A stretch of DNA of 64,000 nucleotides from Rugalucina vietnamica (GCA_964017185.1 OZ024875.1:65405043-65469042), one strand, 5' to 3'; positions 11,421 through 21,925 are shown, numbered from the stretch's first letter. Numbers and translations are program-made. The notes: generated by a model not told the origin, from the letters alone.

Positions 11421-11535
11421 AAAAACATGTCCGTGAAATGTATACCCAATTGAACCCCGCTTTTATAAAGAAAAACTGGGGTTTGCATGGGTATTTCTTA
11501 TATTCGCTCTAAAACATAGATTGTGGGAACTCATC
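11421..11535 (+). mobile_element. Family-1 foldback MITE, copy g (3'-truncated)
   Basis: Left TIR AAAAACATGTCCGTGAAATG and the left part of the hairpin core (ACATAGATTGTGGGAACTC) are present. The right half is missing and is followed by a short retrozyme-like block (TTCTTAAAGGATCTCAGTTT). Confidence 0.75.
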
Positions 11536-11830
11536 GGCATGCTTACTGTTCTTAAAGGATCTCAGTTTTATTTTAATTTATTTGAGAGAAAAAAGGATCA
11601 GTGTCTAGCGCCTGTTGTAGACGGAAACAAATAAAGAAACAAACACAGAAAATATGTCAGTCTTGTTGTATTGCAGGAGCATCACAACTTGACGCTGATA
11701 ATTCATTTTGACCCATAAACCATAAAAGTCAAAACTTGAGAGGTTTTACTGATAAAATAGGTACATGACGAGGCATATCTAATAGTTTTATCAACATTTG
11801 AAATTAAATTAATACAACACAAGAAAGTCT

Positions 11831-11937
11831 GTATAAGTGCCTGGTTGTTAATTTGTTTTTCCCACCTTGGTTTTTGGAGTGGTAGTCTTTTTTCTGATTG
11901 CGCCTTTACCTGATCTTTGCCTACTTGTACCCTTTTT
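11831..11937 (+). mobile_element. PLE 3' tail fragment
   Basis: Last roughly 105 bases of the tail: TATAAGTGCCTGGTTGTTAA ... CCACCTTGGTTTTTGGAGTG ... CTGATTGCGCC ... CTACTTGTACCCTTTT. 5'-truncated. Confidence 0.8.
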
Positions 11938-12210
11938 CATCTGCACAGTAGACACGCTGAGCAGTCGACACATTCGCGTTGTTAACCCGCTGCGCAGGCA
12001 GTGTCTGATTAATATTATAATGTTATTATACATCTGTTCAAGACAATATCATACAGCCGGTCAGATGAAATATCAAAAATCCATCTTGTATGCATTTAGT
12101 CCAACCTGGTCATAGATCACGCTGGCATACTTTCTTGCGACAGTATCACCTATGACATGAGTGACACTTATCTGTAGGTCGCCAAAACCACGCTATACTT
12201 TAAACAGACC

Positions 12211-12490
12211 ATCAGGAAAACATGTCCGTGAAATGTATACCCCCTTAAACCCCACTTTTATATAGTAAAATTGGGGTTTACAGGGGTATGCCTGATTTTC
12301 TTAGTTTTGATCCAAAACATACATTGTGGGTACTCGTCAGAACCGCCTCGCCGAGGCGGTTCTAACGTGTGCCCACAATGTATGTTTTGAGCAAAAATAA
12401 GAAAAATATCAAAATTTTTCCAGTGAAAATTTTCATTTTTACAACCAAAACATTTTCTGTTCATTTACATGGGCGTGTTTTCGTTATTAG
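12211..12490 (+). mobile_element. Family-1 foldback MITE, copy h
   Basis: Near-complete: GGAAAACATGTCCGTG at the left, the complete core hairpin at about 12317-12388 with the AGAACCGCCTCG / CGAGGCGGTTCT stem, and TACATGGGCGTGTTTTCG at the right. About 280 bp, no ORF of its own. Confidence 0.88.
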
Positions 12491-13110
12491 AATTAGAAGG
12501 ACGGGACATTGTAGGGTGGGTTGCTATGTTTCGTACTTATTACACGCTATATGAAAACGGGCACAATTCGTTTTATTTGAGACTGTTAATTTCGATCCTT
12601 CAAGGTGCTGGTTTTGACCAATTATCAAACTTTACAGCATATGCAAGATACTCAATACATGTAAGTTGTTATATAGCTAAGTACTGTTTCTTAGTAAGTG
12701 CTCTGGTGTCCTAAACAGAGCTTCTCAGTCATGAATCTCGATTAACTAGATCCCAAACTAGATTAACTAGATCCTTTTTTGTTCAATTATAAAAAATACG
12801 CCTTTCACCACAAGTTGAGATGTAGGATAATATGCATATGATGATAGAGAGATTCAAAATTGTATGTTGACAGCTATGACAGTAGCTGATGCATTCAATT
12901 ATGTTAGGCTGATACATGTATTTGATAAACCTCCAAATACCCACCATAATATGAAATCAAACCATATTGTGGTGCGGTCCACACAAAACTTGTGTCGGTA
13001 CATATATGTTTGTTTGGTTGCAGGAATGGTCGTCAAAATTGCTGCATTCAGGAATCAGATATTTGTTCAGTCTTAGACTCCGGTATTTGTCCAGTCTTAC
13101 GCTGACACAA

Positions 13111-13364
13111 TCATTACGAAAACGTGTCCATGCAAAATACAAAGATATTTTTCACATACGAAAATTGAAAATTTCAGTGGAAACCCTTTGCTAGTTTTCT
13201 TATTTCTGCTCAAAACATAGGTTGTGGGTACACGTAAGAACCGCCTTGATGAGGCGGTTCTACCAACAACCTATGTTATGGAGCAAAAAAAAAAACAAAC
13301 CCCAATTTCACTATATAAAAGTGGGGTTCAAGGGGGTCTACTTTCACGGACATGTTTTCTTGAT
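13111..13364 (-). mobile_element. Family-1 foldback MITE, copy i
   Basis: Reverse orientation, from TACGAAAACGTGTCCATGCA to TCACGGACATGTTTTCTTGA. The core at 13215-13275 keeps AGAACCGCC / GGCGGTTCT. Confidence 0.85.
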
Positions 13365-13464
13365 GATCAAGCTCTTTTGGCGACAAAGTACTGTACGATC
13401 TTACTAAAAGTGGATAAGAATCATCTTAGACTTTAATCTACCTTGATTTATATATAGAGAGAGG

Positions 13465-13563
13465 ATCTTACACGAGTGGTCATTTCATATGAAATTTATT
13501 AAACGAGCCTTTGGCTTTGGCGAGTTTAATAAATTTCATATGAAATGACCACGAGTGTAAGAT
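13465..13563. repeat. Foldback (long inverted repeat)
   Basis: Arms of about 41 bases beginning ATCTTACACGAGTGGTCATT pair with the block ending ...AATGACCACGAGTGTAAGAT around a 17-nt loop (GAGCCTTTGGCTTTGGC). Only a small internal ACGAG/CTCGT discrepancy is seen. Confidence 0.9.
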
Positions 13564-13967
13564 TCGTTTTATCATATGACTTTTAAAATAGGATTTTATC
13601 GCCTTCGAAGTAGACATATTTTCAATGAAAATTTACATTGTTGTTACGGACGTCGTCAATGACGTTACGTATTCCCGCAAAAGTGTTATTACACGTGTGT
13701 TCATACGATTTTATGACATGACGTTTTCCACTGGAAAACAGCGACGTCATATGATAAACAAGTATTAAATGGTTCCGCATAATATAACTGAACCCTGAAT
13801 AAACTGCACAATAAAGATTCCGGTCTTGAGATTTTTATACGCATTTTACTAAAATCGAATGACTATAAAATATTATGCGTGTAACAACATTTACGACACT
13901 TGGCGATCATTAACCAGAAACACCATTGTACGACACAAACTGAAACTTATAAGGATACAACATAGTC

Positions 13968-14571
13968 TACATGCTTTTTTTTAACCTAATCACGGTTAAT
14001 TACTTTACTTCTTTCCTTGCTTGAACGCCGGTGAGTCGGGTGTCGGACTATTTGATAGCCCCGACTTATTGGTTGGAACCGGGACTTTTTGTATGTTGCT
14101 TGGTCCACCGGGGCTGAACTGGTGTTTTTCTTTTGCTCCAGATTTTCAATGTTGTTGTTTGGGATCTCCAATCGCCGGGCAACATATTGTATGTGCGAGT
14201 CATCGTTTTGGATTCATCGTGGTGTTTTTGATAGTTTATTTGTTTGTCCATACATGTAATTAATCATTGACTTGATTGGCCATGATGACCGAACAAGTAA
14301 CTAAATGTTATGAACACCTTCAGAATCTGAGGGTAAGGTAGGCAATGCGCCTGTAAAACCGGTTAAAGCCCCCATTAATTTTACATTACAACCAGCCAAT
14401 GCGACACTTCTGTTGTGGTTCTTGTCGTTGAACATTTTGATGTTAAATTAGTGTGATGCTTGCACATCTTATGTACGTTTTCATTTATTAAGTCCGGGTT
14501 AGTGAGTGGCCATCTAATAGGAAATAGCTGCTCTCTCGGTGTAAAATATGTTCCTTTTTTATTGGTACCTG
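13968..14571 (+). mobile_element. PLE 3' region, left part (split by a LINE)
   Basis: Starts at AACCTAATCACGGTTAATTA, the diverged end of the PLE ORF, and continues through CGCCGGTGAGTCGGG, the CACCTTCAGAAT...CTTCTGTTGTGGTTC inverted pair and GAGTGGCCATC to TTATTGGTACCTG. The tail resumes at 17051, so the LINE between is an insertion. Confidence 0.85.
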
Positions 14572-16392
14572 CTTGAACGATGCGCCGGTGGACCCAAATC
14601 TAAGGATTTCTGGCCTACCATCAAGCCCTTCTTATCTAAGAAGGGGAGTGATGGTGGCTCAGAAATCCTGCTCTCTGAAAATGACAAAATTATTTCAGAC
14701 CAGAAACAAGTATGTGAGGTTTTCAACAACTTTTTTGTTAATGTGGCTAAAGATATAGGTAGCTCGACAGGTAACACACATAACCTTTCAACACATCCTA
14801 GTGTTATGAAAATATCTGAAAATATTCCCAAGGACACCCCACATTTTTCCTTCAAGGAGGTTACTACAGAGGATGTCCATAAGATTGTGTCCAAGTTTGA
14901 CATTAAAAAAGCCACTGGTGTAGATGGCATTTCAACTAAACTGTTGAAATTCTGTCTTGACCCTATTTGTAGGCCTCTCAGTAGGCTGATAAACACATCC
15001 CTAACTCAAAGTAAATTTCCACCCAGACTGAAGGCTGCCCAAGTATTGCCCCTTTTTAAGAAAAATGACCCACTAAACAAAGAAAATTTTCGGCCTGTAA
15101 GTATCTTACCGATTATTTCAAAAACTTTTGAAAGAGTAATGCATGACCAACTGTCAGTGCACTTTGAAAACATTTTTGACCCCTACCTTGCAGCCTTCAG
15201 GAAGGGCTTTGGGTGCCAAACTACACTGCTGCGCCTGCTTGAGGATTGGAAGAAGGCCTTGGACAGGCATGAATTTGCTGCTGCAATCCTCATGGATCTG
15301 TCTAAGGCCTTCGACTGTCTACCTCATGATCTTTTGCTCGAAAAGCTTAGGGCTTATGGATTATCTGCCAATGCGGTGGGACTCTTGGAAAGCTATTTGT
15401 CTGACAGAAAGCAGCAGGTTAGAATAGGCTCCCATACAAGTTCCTGGGAAAACATTATGAAAGGTGTCCCTCAAGGTTCTATCTTGGGGCCCCTTTTGTT
15501 TAATGTCTTCCTAAATGACATATTTTATTTTGTCACACAAGCCAACCTCTACAATTATGCTGATGACAATACGTTGTCTTTTATTCATAAAAACCTAGAA
15601 ATTTTGAAAACAGTCTTAGAAGAACAAAGTCAAATTTTAATTGAATGGTTCACAAAGAATTTTATGAAAGCAAATCCCAACACATTTCAAGCTATTTGTG
15701 TTGGTCAAAAAGCTTATGATGGTATCAAATCATTTACTATTGATAATGTAGAGATAAAATGTGAAGATAGTGTCACTCTTCTTGGAGTAAATATAGACTT
15801 CCTTTTAAATTTTAACACTCATGTTTCTGAAATATGTAAGAAAGCCTCAAAGCAGCTTGCAGTGTTAAAAAGACTTGGTAGATTTTTAACTAAAGATGGC
15901 AAAATGACAATTTACAATTCTTTTATTGCCTCAAATTTTAATTATTGCCCTATTGTATGGCACTTTTGCAATGTTGCTAGTACTAAAAAGATGGAGAAGA
16001 TACAAGAACGGGCTCTACGGTTCATCCACAATGATTTTCAGTCATCAACTGATGCACTGCTGGCCATGTCTGGCACTTCTCCCCTTCATATCAAGAGGAT
16101 GAAGATTATGGCGTGTGAGGTGTATAAAATTGTAAATGATCTGTCACCTCAGTATATTAGAGATCTCATTAATATTAAAGTTTCTCAATATAATCTCAGG
16201 AGCGAGCATCAGGCTAGTCTACCAAAGGTAAATTCATCTCGCTATGGGCTGAAGTCATTTCGGTACGAGGCCGCCCGGATATGGAATAGCCTGCCTAATA
16301 ATATTAGGACTGCAGAGTCTTATTGCCAATTCAAAAGGCTAATCCGTACCTGGGACGGCATCAACTGTAAATGCTCTTCATGCTCAGTTTAG
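14572..16392 (+). CDS. Non-LTR retrotransposon reverse transcriptase (CR1/jockey-type LINE), 5'-truncated
   Basis: An open frame of about 606 residues (CTT GAA CGA ... to TAG at 16390-16392) encodes an uninterrupted RT. Counting from the chimeric ATG at 14548, the motifs are KKATGVDGIS (120-129), RPVSILP (182-188), LSKAFD (251-256), GVPQGSILGPLLF (307-319) and the palm motif YADD (337-340), followed by a thumb and a Cys-rich C-terminus (CKCSSCS). RT of this kind makes DNA by target-primed reverse transcription. No apurinic endonuclease domain is present, so the copy is 5'-truncated just before the RT. The ATG at 14548 lies in the PLE tail and the first eight codons are PLE sequence, so the start is artefactual. 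The intact frame suggests recent insertion. Class is judged from motif spacing and the 3' repeat; CR1, L2 or Rex-like cannot be separated here. Confidence 0.9.
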   Translation, partial: LERCAGGPKSKDFWPTIKPFLSKKGSDGGSEILLSENDKIISDQKQVCEVFNNFFVNVAKDIGSSTGNTHNLSTHPSVMKISENIPKDTPHFSFKEVTTEDVHKIVSKFDIKKATGVDGISTKLLKFCLDPICRPLSRLINTSLTQSKFPPRLKAAQVLPLFKKNDPLNKENFRPVSILPIISKTFERVMHDQLSVHFENIFDPYLAAFRKGFGCQTTLLRLLEDWKKALDRHEFAAAILMDLSKAFDCLPHDLLLEKLRAYGLSANAVGLLESYLSDRKQQVRIGSHTSSWENIMKGVPQGSILGPLLFNVFLNDIFYFVTQANLYNYADDNTLSFIHKNLEILKTVLEEQSQILIEWFTKNFMKANPNTFQAICVGQKAYDGIKSFTIDNVEIKCEDSVTLLGVNIDFLLNFNTHVSEICKKASKQLAVLKRLGRFLTKDGKMTIYNSFIASNFNYCPIVWHFCNVASTKKMEKIQERALRFIHNDFQSSTDALLAMSGTSPLHIKRMKIMACEVYKIVNDLSPQYIRDLINIKVSQYNLRSEHQASLPKVNSSRYGLKSFRYEAARIWNSLPNNIRTAESYCQFKRLIRTWDGINCKCSSCSV

Positions 16393-16500
16393 CTGTTGTT
16401 TTGTTTTATTTTTTCTTTATATTTGTTTAATTTAATTTTCAGTTTCCATTAACGTTATACTTTGTGCAAATTTGTTTATTTACCCTCTTTTATAGATGTT

Positions 16501-16541
<41 letters not shown>

Positions 16542-17050
16542 CTAACCACTCATCATGAATAGTGCTACAGTAATACATATATATGCACAGTGAAGAGGTT
16601 GTACCCTTATGAGATGTGATGGAGTTCTAATCATGGGGGATGACCACTTCTGCTCATTTGCATTGTTTTTCTGTGCGTCATGTCTTGTGGTTTAATTTCG
16701 CTTTCGCATTTCTTTCGCCCTTTCGTCACAAGGCTGTCGCATAAGTCCAACGATGCCAGGTTTGAATCCAATGAATTTTTTGCTCTATACAATATCTTGT
16801 ATATGCTTAGCTTTAACATTTGTATGTTTTTGCTTCTGTCTTAAAGTTTTATTCAATATTAGTATGAATTTAACCTATGTGTTTTAATTTTCAGAAATTG
16901 TATATGCTGTATATAACCATTCTGTGATATTTACCATATTTTACTGTTGCTTTACCTTTGTTTGTCGAAATACAAGCCCTACTGGGCTTATGTTATATAG
17001 TTCATAATATTCGACAATAAAGAAATATTCTGTTCTGTTCTGTTCTGTTC
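16393..17050 (+). mobile_element. LINE 3' UTR and (TGTTC)n tail
   Basis: Follows the LINE stop codon. It contains a poly-T run at 16505-16541 and AATAAAGAAAT near 17020, and ends in four TGTTC pentamers. A short tandem repeat at the 3' end is typical of CR1/L2-type LINEs. PLE tail sequence resumes immediately after. Confidence 0.8.
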
Positions 17051-17140
17051 TTTTGTCAATTTGTGTTTTTCAACCTCGGTTTTCGGCATTGGACTTTCGT
17101 TCTGATTGCACCATTTCCTAATCTTTACTTTCATAAAACC
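17051..17140 (+). mobile_element. PLE 3' tail, right part (after the LINE)
   Basis: GTCAATTTGTGTTTTTCAAC, CTCGGTTTTCGGCATTGG and CTGATTGCACCATTTCC correspond to the final 100 bases of the PLE tail and join to GGTACCTG at 14571. Confidence 0.8.
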
Positions 17141-17240
17141 AGTTTTTAATAGCCCTCGTCTCTTCCTCAGCCCCTTTAAGCGAGACTAGAATATTCCCAT
17201 ATATAGCAATTATCATCCGCCTGTGATCATGCTACCTCTA

Positions 17241-17481
17241 TATGAGCCGCCCCATGGGGAAACCAACAATCTGCATATGCGAAAACAAAGGCGCAGATCA
17301 GCTTCGCGGTAACCGCGAAGCTGATCAGCGCCTTTGTTTTCGCTACTCGGATAGTACAATTCCTCCTCTACTTAACTCCAAAATTTCAAGCTTCTACCTC
17401 TTTTCTGTGATTGTATAGGCCGGTTTGTGTCAGACCTGTTCGGAAACCACATTGTTGGTTTTTCCACGAGGCGGCTCATAT
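17241..17481 (+). mobile_element. Family-2 foldback MITE, copy 1
   Basis: TIRs TATGAGCCGCCCCATGGGGA and TTCCACGAGGCGGCTCATA. The 64-nt palindrome at 17280-17343 (GCGAAAACAAAGGCGC ... GCGCCTTTGTTTTCGC) has one mismatch. About 241 bp, probable TA target duplication, no ORF. Confidence 0.88.
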
Positions 17482-17526
17482 GACAAGATGTGGTTGTGAA
17501 TGTAAGAAACACCCATTATTATCAAC

Positions 17527-17773
17527 ATATGAGCCTTAGCATTAGAAAAACAACAATATGGGTTTCCAACCAGGTTTGACACAAACCGGGCTGTACAGTC
17601 ACAGAAGCAGGCTAGAAGCTTGAAATTTGGGATATAAGTAGAAGAAGAGAGATTGTACTATCCGAGAAGCGAAAACAAAGGCGCTGATCAGCTGTGCAAT
17701 TACTGCACAGCTGATCTGCGCCTTTGGTTTCGCATATGTTAATTGTTAGTTTTCTGATGCAGCGGCTCATATA
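17527..17773 (-). mobile_element. Family-2 foldback MITE, copy 2
   Basis: Opposite orientation to copy 1, 45 bp away. ATATGAGCC at the left, GCGGCTCATAT at the right, palindrome GCGAAAACAAAGGCGCTGAT ... ATCTGCGCCTTTGGTTTCGC (17669-17732). Confidence 0.85.
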
Positions 17774-18082
17774 AATGTTTCTTTGAGGTGATTAAATATT
17801 AACGAAGGGGGCGTTTCTGAGAAAAATGCAACATAGCATCACCTTTAAAGTTAATTGGATTTGTTCTGTATTAATTTGCTGTGTAGGATTGCTAGAGAAA
17901 GTCTATAAGATGTTATAATTAAGATCAAATGATCATAATTTGTCGCGCGCACTAGCCATGATCCGCCAAATCATCAACTAACGAAGTTCTAATAGAACAT
18001 ATCACTTAAGATATAGAATATCAAAAATTGAGTGTTGTTACAACTTTATGATGGTGGTTCTCAATATGATAAGTTTATTTGT

Positions 18083-18232
18083 TTGAATTGATGCTTTACG
18101 TCCCAGTCAACAGCAAAGGCCATGTCGGGACGTTGCCTCCATTTTATGGGACTTTTACCCAACATAGGGATGTCATGACATTCAATGTGTGCTTCATAAA
18201 TACAACCACCCAAGCAAACCAATACGTTTATA
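18083..18232 (-). mobile_element. SINE 3' fragment (same family as 59.23-59.47 kb)
   Basis: GCTTTACGTCCCAGTCAACA and CATGTCGGGACG match the body of the SINE at 59231-59467 (GCTTTACGTTCCAGTCAACA, CATGTCGGGATGG). The tRNA-like head is missing and a family-2 MITE begins just beyond. Confidence 0.6.
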
Positions 18233-18238
18233 TGTATT

Positions 18239-18475
18239 TGAGCCGCCTCGTGGGAAAACCAACAATGTGGTTTCCGAACAGGTCCGACACAAACGGACCT
18301 GTACAAGCACAGAAGATGACTAGAAGCTTGAAATTTTGGATTTATAAAGTAGAGGAATTGTACTATCCGTGTGGCGAAAACAAAGGCGCTGATCTGCTTC
18401 GCATTTACTGCGAAGCTGATCTGCGCCTTTGTTTTCGCCTATGCAGATAGTTGGTTTTCCCATGGGGCGGCTCAT
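18239..18475 (-). mobile_element. Family-2 foldback MITE, copy 3
   Basis: Bounded by TGAGCCGCCTCGTGGG and CCCATGGGGCGGCTCA, with the palindrome at about 18374-18438 (GCGAAAACAAAGGCGCTGAT ... ATCTGCGCCTTTGTTTTCGC). No coding content. Confidence 0.87.
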
Positions 18476-18688
18476 TTCTAAAAAAGCTTGTAAATGACAC
18501 CCTATTGTATCAGATCTAGTGTTTCTTTGAAGTGATTTTGTGTTAATGAAGATAGTGTTTCAGATACGGATGCCATATAGCATCACCTTTAATGATCACT
18601 TGAATTGTTGGTTGCAATTAAGAATAACAGTTACTGCAGGCTAAAGGAATGTCTCAGACAAGCTTATTGATATCAAATGACAATTAAT

Positions 18689-18928
18689 TTGAGCTGCCAC
18701 GTGGGAAAACTAACAATCTGCATATGCGAAAACAAAGACGCAGATCAGCTTCACGGTAACCGCGAAGCTGATCAGCGCCTTTGTTTTCGCTACTCGGATA
18801 GTACAATTCCTCTTCTACTCAAATCCAAAATTTCAGGCTTCTAGTCATCTTCTGTGCTTGTACAGGCCTGTTTGTGTCGGACCTGTTCGGAAGCCACATT
18901 GTTGGTTTCCCACGAGGCGGCTCAAATA
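18689..18928 (+). mobile_element. Family-2 foldback MITE, copy 4
   Basis: TTTGAGCTGCCACGTGGG at the left, CCCACGAGGCGGCTCAAAT at the right, palindrome at about 18726-18790 interrupted by one change (GCTTCACGG against CCGCGAAGC). Same orientation as copy 1. Confidence 0.87.
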
Positions 18929-19077
18929 AGTACGCTGTGACGCGTTAGAGCACTTGTTTGTATCTTCAACAGTTTGGGTAGTTTGAGTTATCTCCCTTTG
19001 ACTGTCAACTATTTTTTCGGGCAGAATTATTGGAGGCACATTTGTAGGTACAGTGACGGTACAGTGAAGGAGAAACC

Positions 19078-19353
19078 ATCAGGAAAACATGTCCGTGCAA
19101 TGAATACCCCCTCGAACCCATCTTTTATATAGAAAAACTTCGGTTTGCAGGGGTATACCTAATTTTCTAATTTTTGATCCAAAACATACATTGTGGGTAC
19201 TCGTTAGAACCGCCTCGGCGAGGCGGTTCTAACGTGCATCCACAATCTATGTTTTTGAGCAAAAAGTATATATCAACATTTTTCAGCTGAAAATTTTCAA
19301 ATTTTAAAGCTAAAAAACTCTATGTTTATTGCATGGGCAAGTTTTCGTAATGG
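19078..19353 (+). mobile_element. Family-1 foldback MITE, copy j
   Basis: GGAAAACATGTCCGTGCAAT at the left, core hairpin 19184-19254 with AGAACCGCCTCGG/CGAGGCGGTTCT, right end TTGCATGGGCAAGTTTTCG. It shares the 20-odd-base imperfect TIRs of the family. Confidence 0.87.
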
Positions 19354-19359
19354 GTTACA

Positions 19360-20690
19360 GTGAAGGAGAGACTAAGCAAGAGCAGAAGCGAACACCAAAC
19401 GACTTTTAGACGATGCTACATACGCTAAAGTATGGTCGCCAAGGCATACAAACGATCCTTTTTAATCTCGACGGTGCTAAATTTTAACCTCATTTTTCGC
19501 ACTGCTTTTTCTAAAGTATCCAGTCAACAAATAGACTGTTATGTCTACGTTGATAAACATTTTTTCAAAGAGAAATTCCTGAAAGCCCCACTTTGTATGA
19601 TATATATATTTTAAATCAATATAAGAGCTTGAAAAGGAAAATTCATAAATAGGGGGAAAAGTCTTAGATACTGGCACATATCAAGATAGTAATTATGGCT
19701 GTTTGAAGTAGTTTGTTGATTGTCTATAAACTTTCGATAATTGCTTTTAAGGAGGTACAATTTATTGTATTGATGTTGTTGAAATAAACCATACGTTTGA
19801 AAATATTGAAGTACTTTATATTGAATCTATCACATGGCATTTTTCAGTTCAAGTGTTTGCCAGGGAAAGGGGGCCAATCTTGAGTTTGAACATAATTTGT
19901 TTGCAAAATGGTAGAAAATGTTCGAAGACATACGCGTCTATATTAAAAGAATTAAAATCAATGTTAATGGTACATTAATTACAAAACTGTTATACTTAAA
20001 AACGCACTGCCTCCCTTTTGTGCTAGAGACTTGAAGATATAGAATAAACACACTTGAAGCGCGGCTCTGTTTATTGTAAAAGTGAAGAAATAATTCAAAA
20101 CATTTATTCAAAAATTGATATTTGAATATGCAATACGGTTGTTTCCTATTATTATAAAATGTCACTTTGTTTAGCCCGCTTTTTCTGGTTATTGAAAATG
20201 AATTAAATAACGCGTTAAGAGCTTTTCTCAGTTTTAATTGATATTTGTCACTTTCTTGCTGCTATTGAACAATACGTCTTTGTTCCATATAAGTGTTTAC
20301 TTCAAGAAGTTCGATAGCCTATTCGAAAATCACGTATTGAACCTCGATTGTGCCCGCAATATTGCTTTAGAATCATCTCAAACGTCTCAGAGGAGTATTC
20401 CCCAATCTTATGCAGCATAATATGAATCTGAAGCCATCGAACTGCGAGTTTGTAAAGGTCCGAGTTCACCTACATACACGTGGTGACAAAAGAAACTAAA
20501 GCAGTGAAAGATTTCCAGTCCTTACAAATAACTCGCACTTCGGGTTGCGTAAGACGACGAAGTAGTGGCGGCTAACACTCCTCTTGCGTACGTTGTCACT
20601 CCCGCGTAGCTTAAGGACTAACAATGGATTGCAGCCTTGCCCGATTACAACTGAACCGCCAATTACAAAAATGGCAAATACAGTGCGACC
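19360..20690. other. Intergenic stretch, nothing recognised
   Basis: AT-rich DNA with only short open frames and no shared repeat family seen. Nothing supports an exon, RNA gene or element here. Confidence 0.45.
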
Positions 20691-20692
20691 TA

Positions 20693-21392
20693 GTAGTTTT
20701 TAACCCAATCACGGTTGATAACTATGCTGCCTTCTTTAATTGCACGCCGGTGGGTCGAGCGTCAGACATTATGATGGCCCCGGCATAAAGCTATTCATTT
20801 TAGTTGGTTGGGGCCGGAGCTTCTTGTCTGTTGCTTGGCCCACCGGGGTTCAACTGGTGGTTTTCTTCTCCGGAGTTAGTAAGTTATTGGGCGCCCAGGG
20901 ATCTCCATCGTCGGCAGCTTACTCATTCGGTGAGTCCTCGTTTTCGATTCATCATGGAATTTATGATGGTTCATTGACTAGTTAGAGATTCACTACGAGG
21001 AACGAACAACTAACTAAATGTTATGAACCACTGCAGAAGCTGAGGGTGAGGTTAGGATCCTGTAAAACCGGTTTAAACACGCCAGTAATTTTATATAAGT
21101 GATCGTTCCAAGGCGATACTTCTGTTGTGGTTCTTATTGTTTTATGTCTTGGTGTTTAATTTTTTGTGCTGTTGGCGCCTTGTGTATGTTGTCATATTTT
21201 AGTTTAGTTACGGTAACTGAGTGGCCATCTATTGGGAAATAGCTGCTCATTCGGCTTATTAAATGTATTCATGGTCTTAGTACCTAATTGTTAGTTTGGT
21301 TTTTTTCCCGCCTCGGTTTTTAGAGTGGGAATCTTTTTCTGATTGCGCCTTTTCCTGATCGGTGCCTACTTGTACCTTTTTTTTATCCAGAA
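20693..21392 (+). mobile_element. PLE 3' region, 5'-truncated but with complete tail
   Basis: Begins in the end of the PLE ORF (AACCCAATCACGGTTGATAA) and runs through TGCACGCCGGTGGGTCG, a 109-nt segment bounded by GAACCACTGCAGAAG (21025) and CTTCTGTTGTGGTTC (21133), GAGTGGCCATC and GATTGCGCCTTTTCCTGATC to ACTTGTACCTTTTTT. It is one of the fullest tails and serves here as the reference for the others. Confidence 0.88.
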
Positions 21393-21464
21393 AACGTACC
21401 AAATATCTAAGAAGAAGCTATTAAACGTCCAGCCTTAAATACTAAGGACTGGAAAATGCACAAC

Positions 21465-21925
21465 CCAAATAGCGCAACCCGAATAGTATTTGAATATTTT
21501 TACTTTACTGCTTCCAAAGGATCCAGCCTTTAAAGGATCTCAGTTTTAATTTTTATTTATAGTTTATTTACTATTACTGCAGCTGGAGTTGTGCCGTGTG
21601 GCGGCTCCAAAAGGTCTCACTGTACATCATCCACAATGCAGATTATATTTTTATTTCGGTCCATTGAGATCAGTAGAGATATTCAGTGTTCAAAATGCTT
21701 ACGTTTAGCAACTTATTCTAAAACTTGTTTTAATTATTTGATCCTGGTTAGGAATCTGTCTTTGATTAAGACTTCTCGTGTTTATTCTTGAAAATGCAGC
21801 ACGATAGTCTGGCTTTCGTTGCCGGTTTAAAAAGTGCTACTGATGAGGGTCCATTACCCGAAGTTGCGCAATATAGTCCATACTATTTGAATATTTTTAC
21901 TGCTTCCAAACGATCATAACTTTAT
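21465..21925 (+). mobile_element. Retrozyme-type unit, about 1.2 copies head to tail
   Basis: The same end sequence (ATTTGAATATTTTTACT...GCTTCCAAA) occurs at about 21490 and 21886, on both sides of a unit body containing AAAGGATCTCAGTTTTAATT, TTGTGCCGTGTGGCGGC and a type-B hammerhead at 21834-21879. The repeated end implies a unit of a little under 400 bp. Confidence 0.7.
21834..21879 (+). ncRNA. Hammerhead ribozyme (type B, partly degenerate)
   Basis: CUGAUGA, stem-loop II GGGU-CCAUU-ACCC, GAA, stem III GUUGCGCAAU, then A. Core position 15.1 is G instead of A, and stem I (GUGCUA/UAGUCC) keeps about four pairs. It is probably weak or inactive but clearly homologous to 56045-56090. Confidence 0.65.

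Larger units (their letters stand above)
11240..13860. repeat. Segmental duplication, copy 2
   Basis: Diverged second copy of 9330-11040, partly rearranged and enlarged by MITE copies h and i and by the foldback at 13465-13563. The block 11280-11440 matches 10530-10690 closely (AGGATGAAACCTGGCGTATA, AACTCAGCACCAA, CAACAAATCACAT). Confidence 0.55.

Noticed and set aside
14559..14996. 145-residue antisense frame
   Set aside because: Shadow of the LINE RT on the opposite strand; no independent motif.
18079..18450. 123-residue frame
   Set aside because: Runs across a SINE fragment and a family-2 MITE; a chance open frame.
17241..18928. CRISPR-like array (regularly repeated palindromes)
   Set aside because: Repeats are about 240 bp, in both orientations, with TIRs and in an animal genome; these are MITEs.
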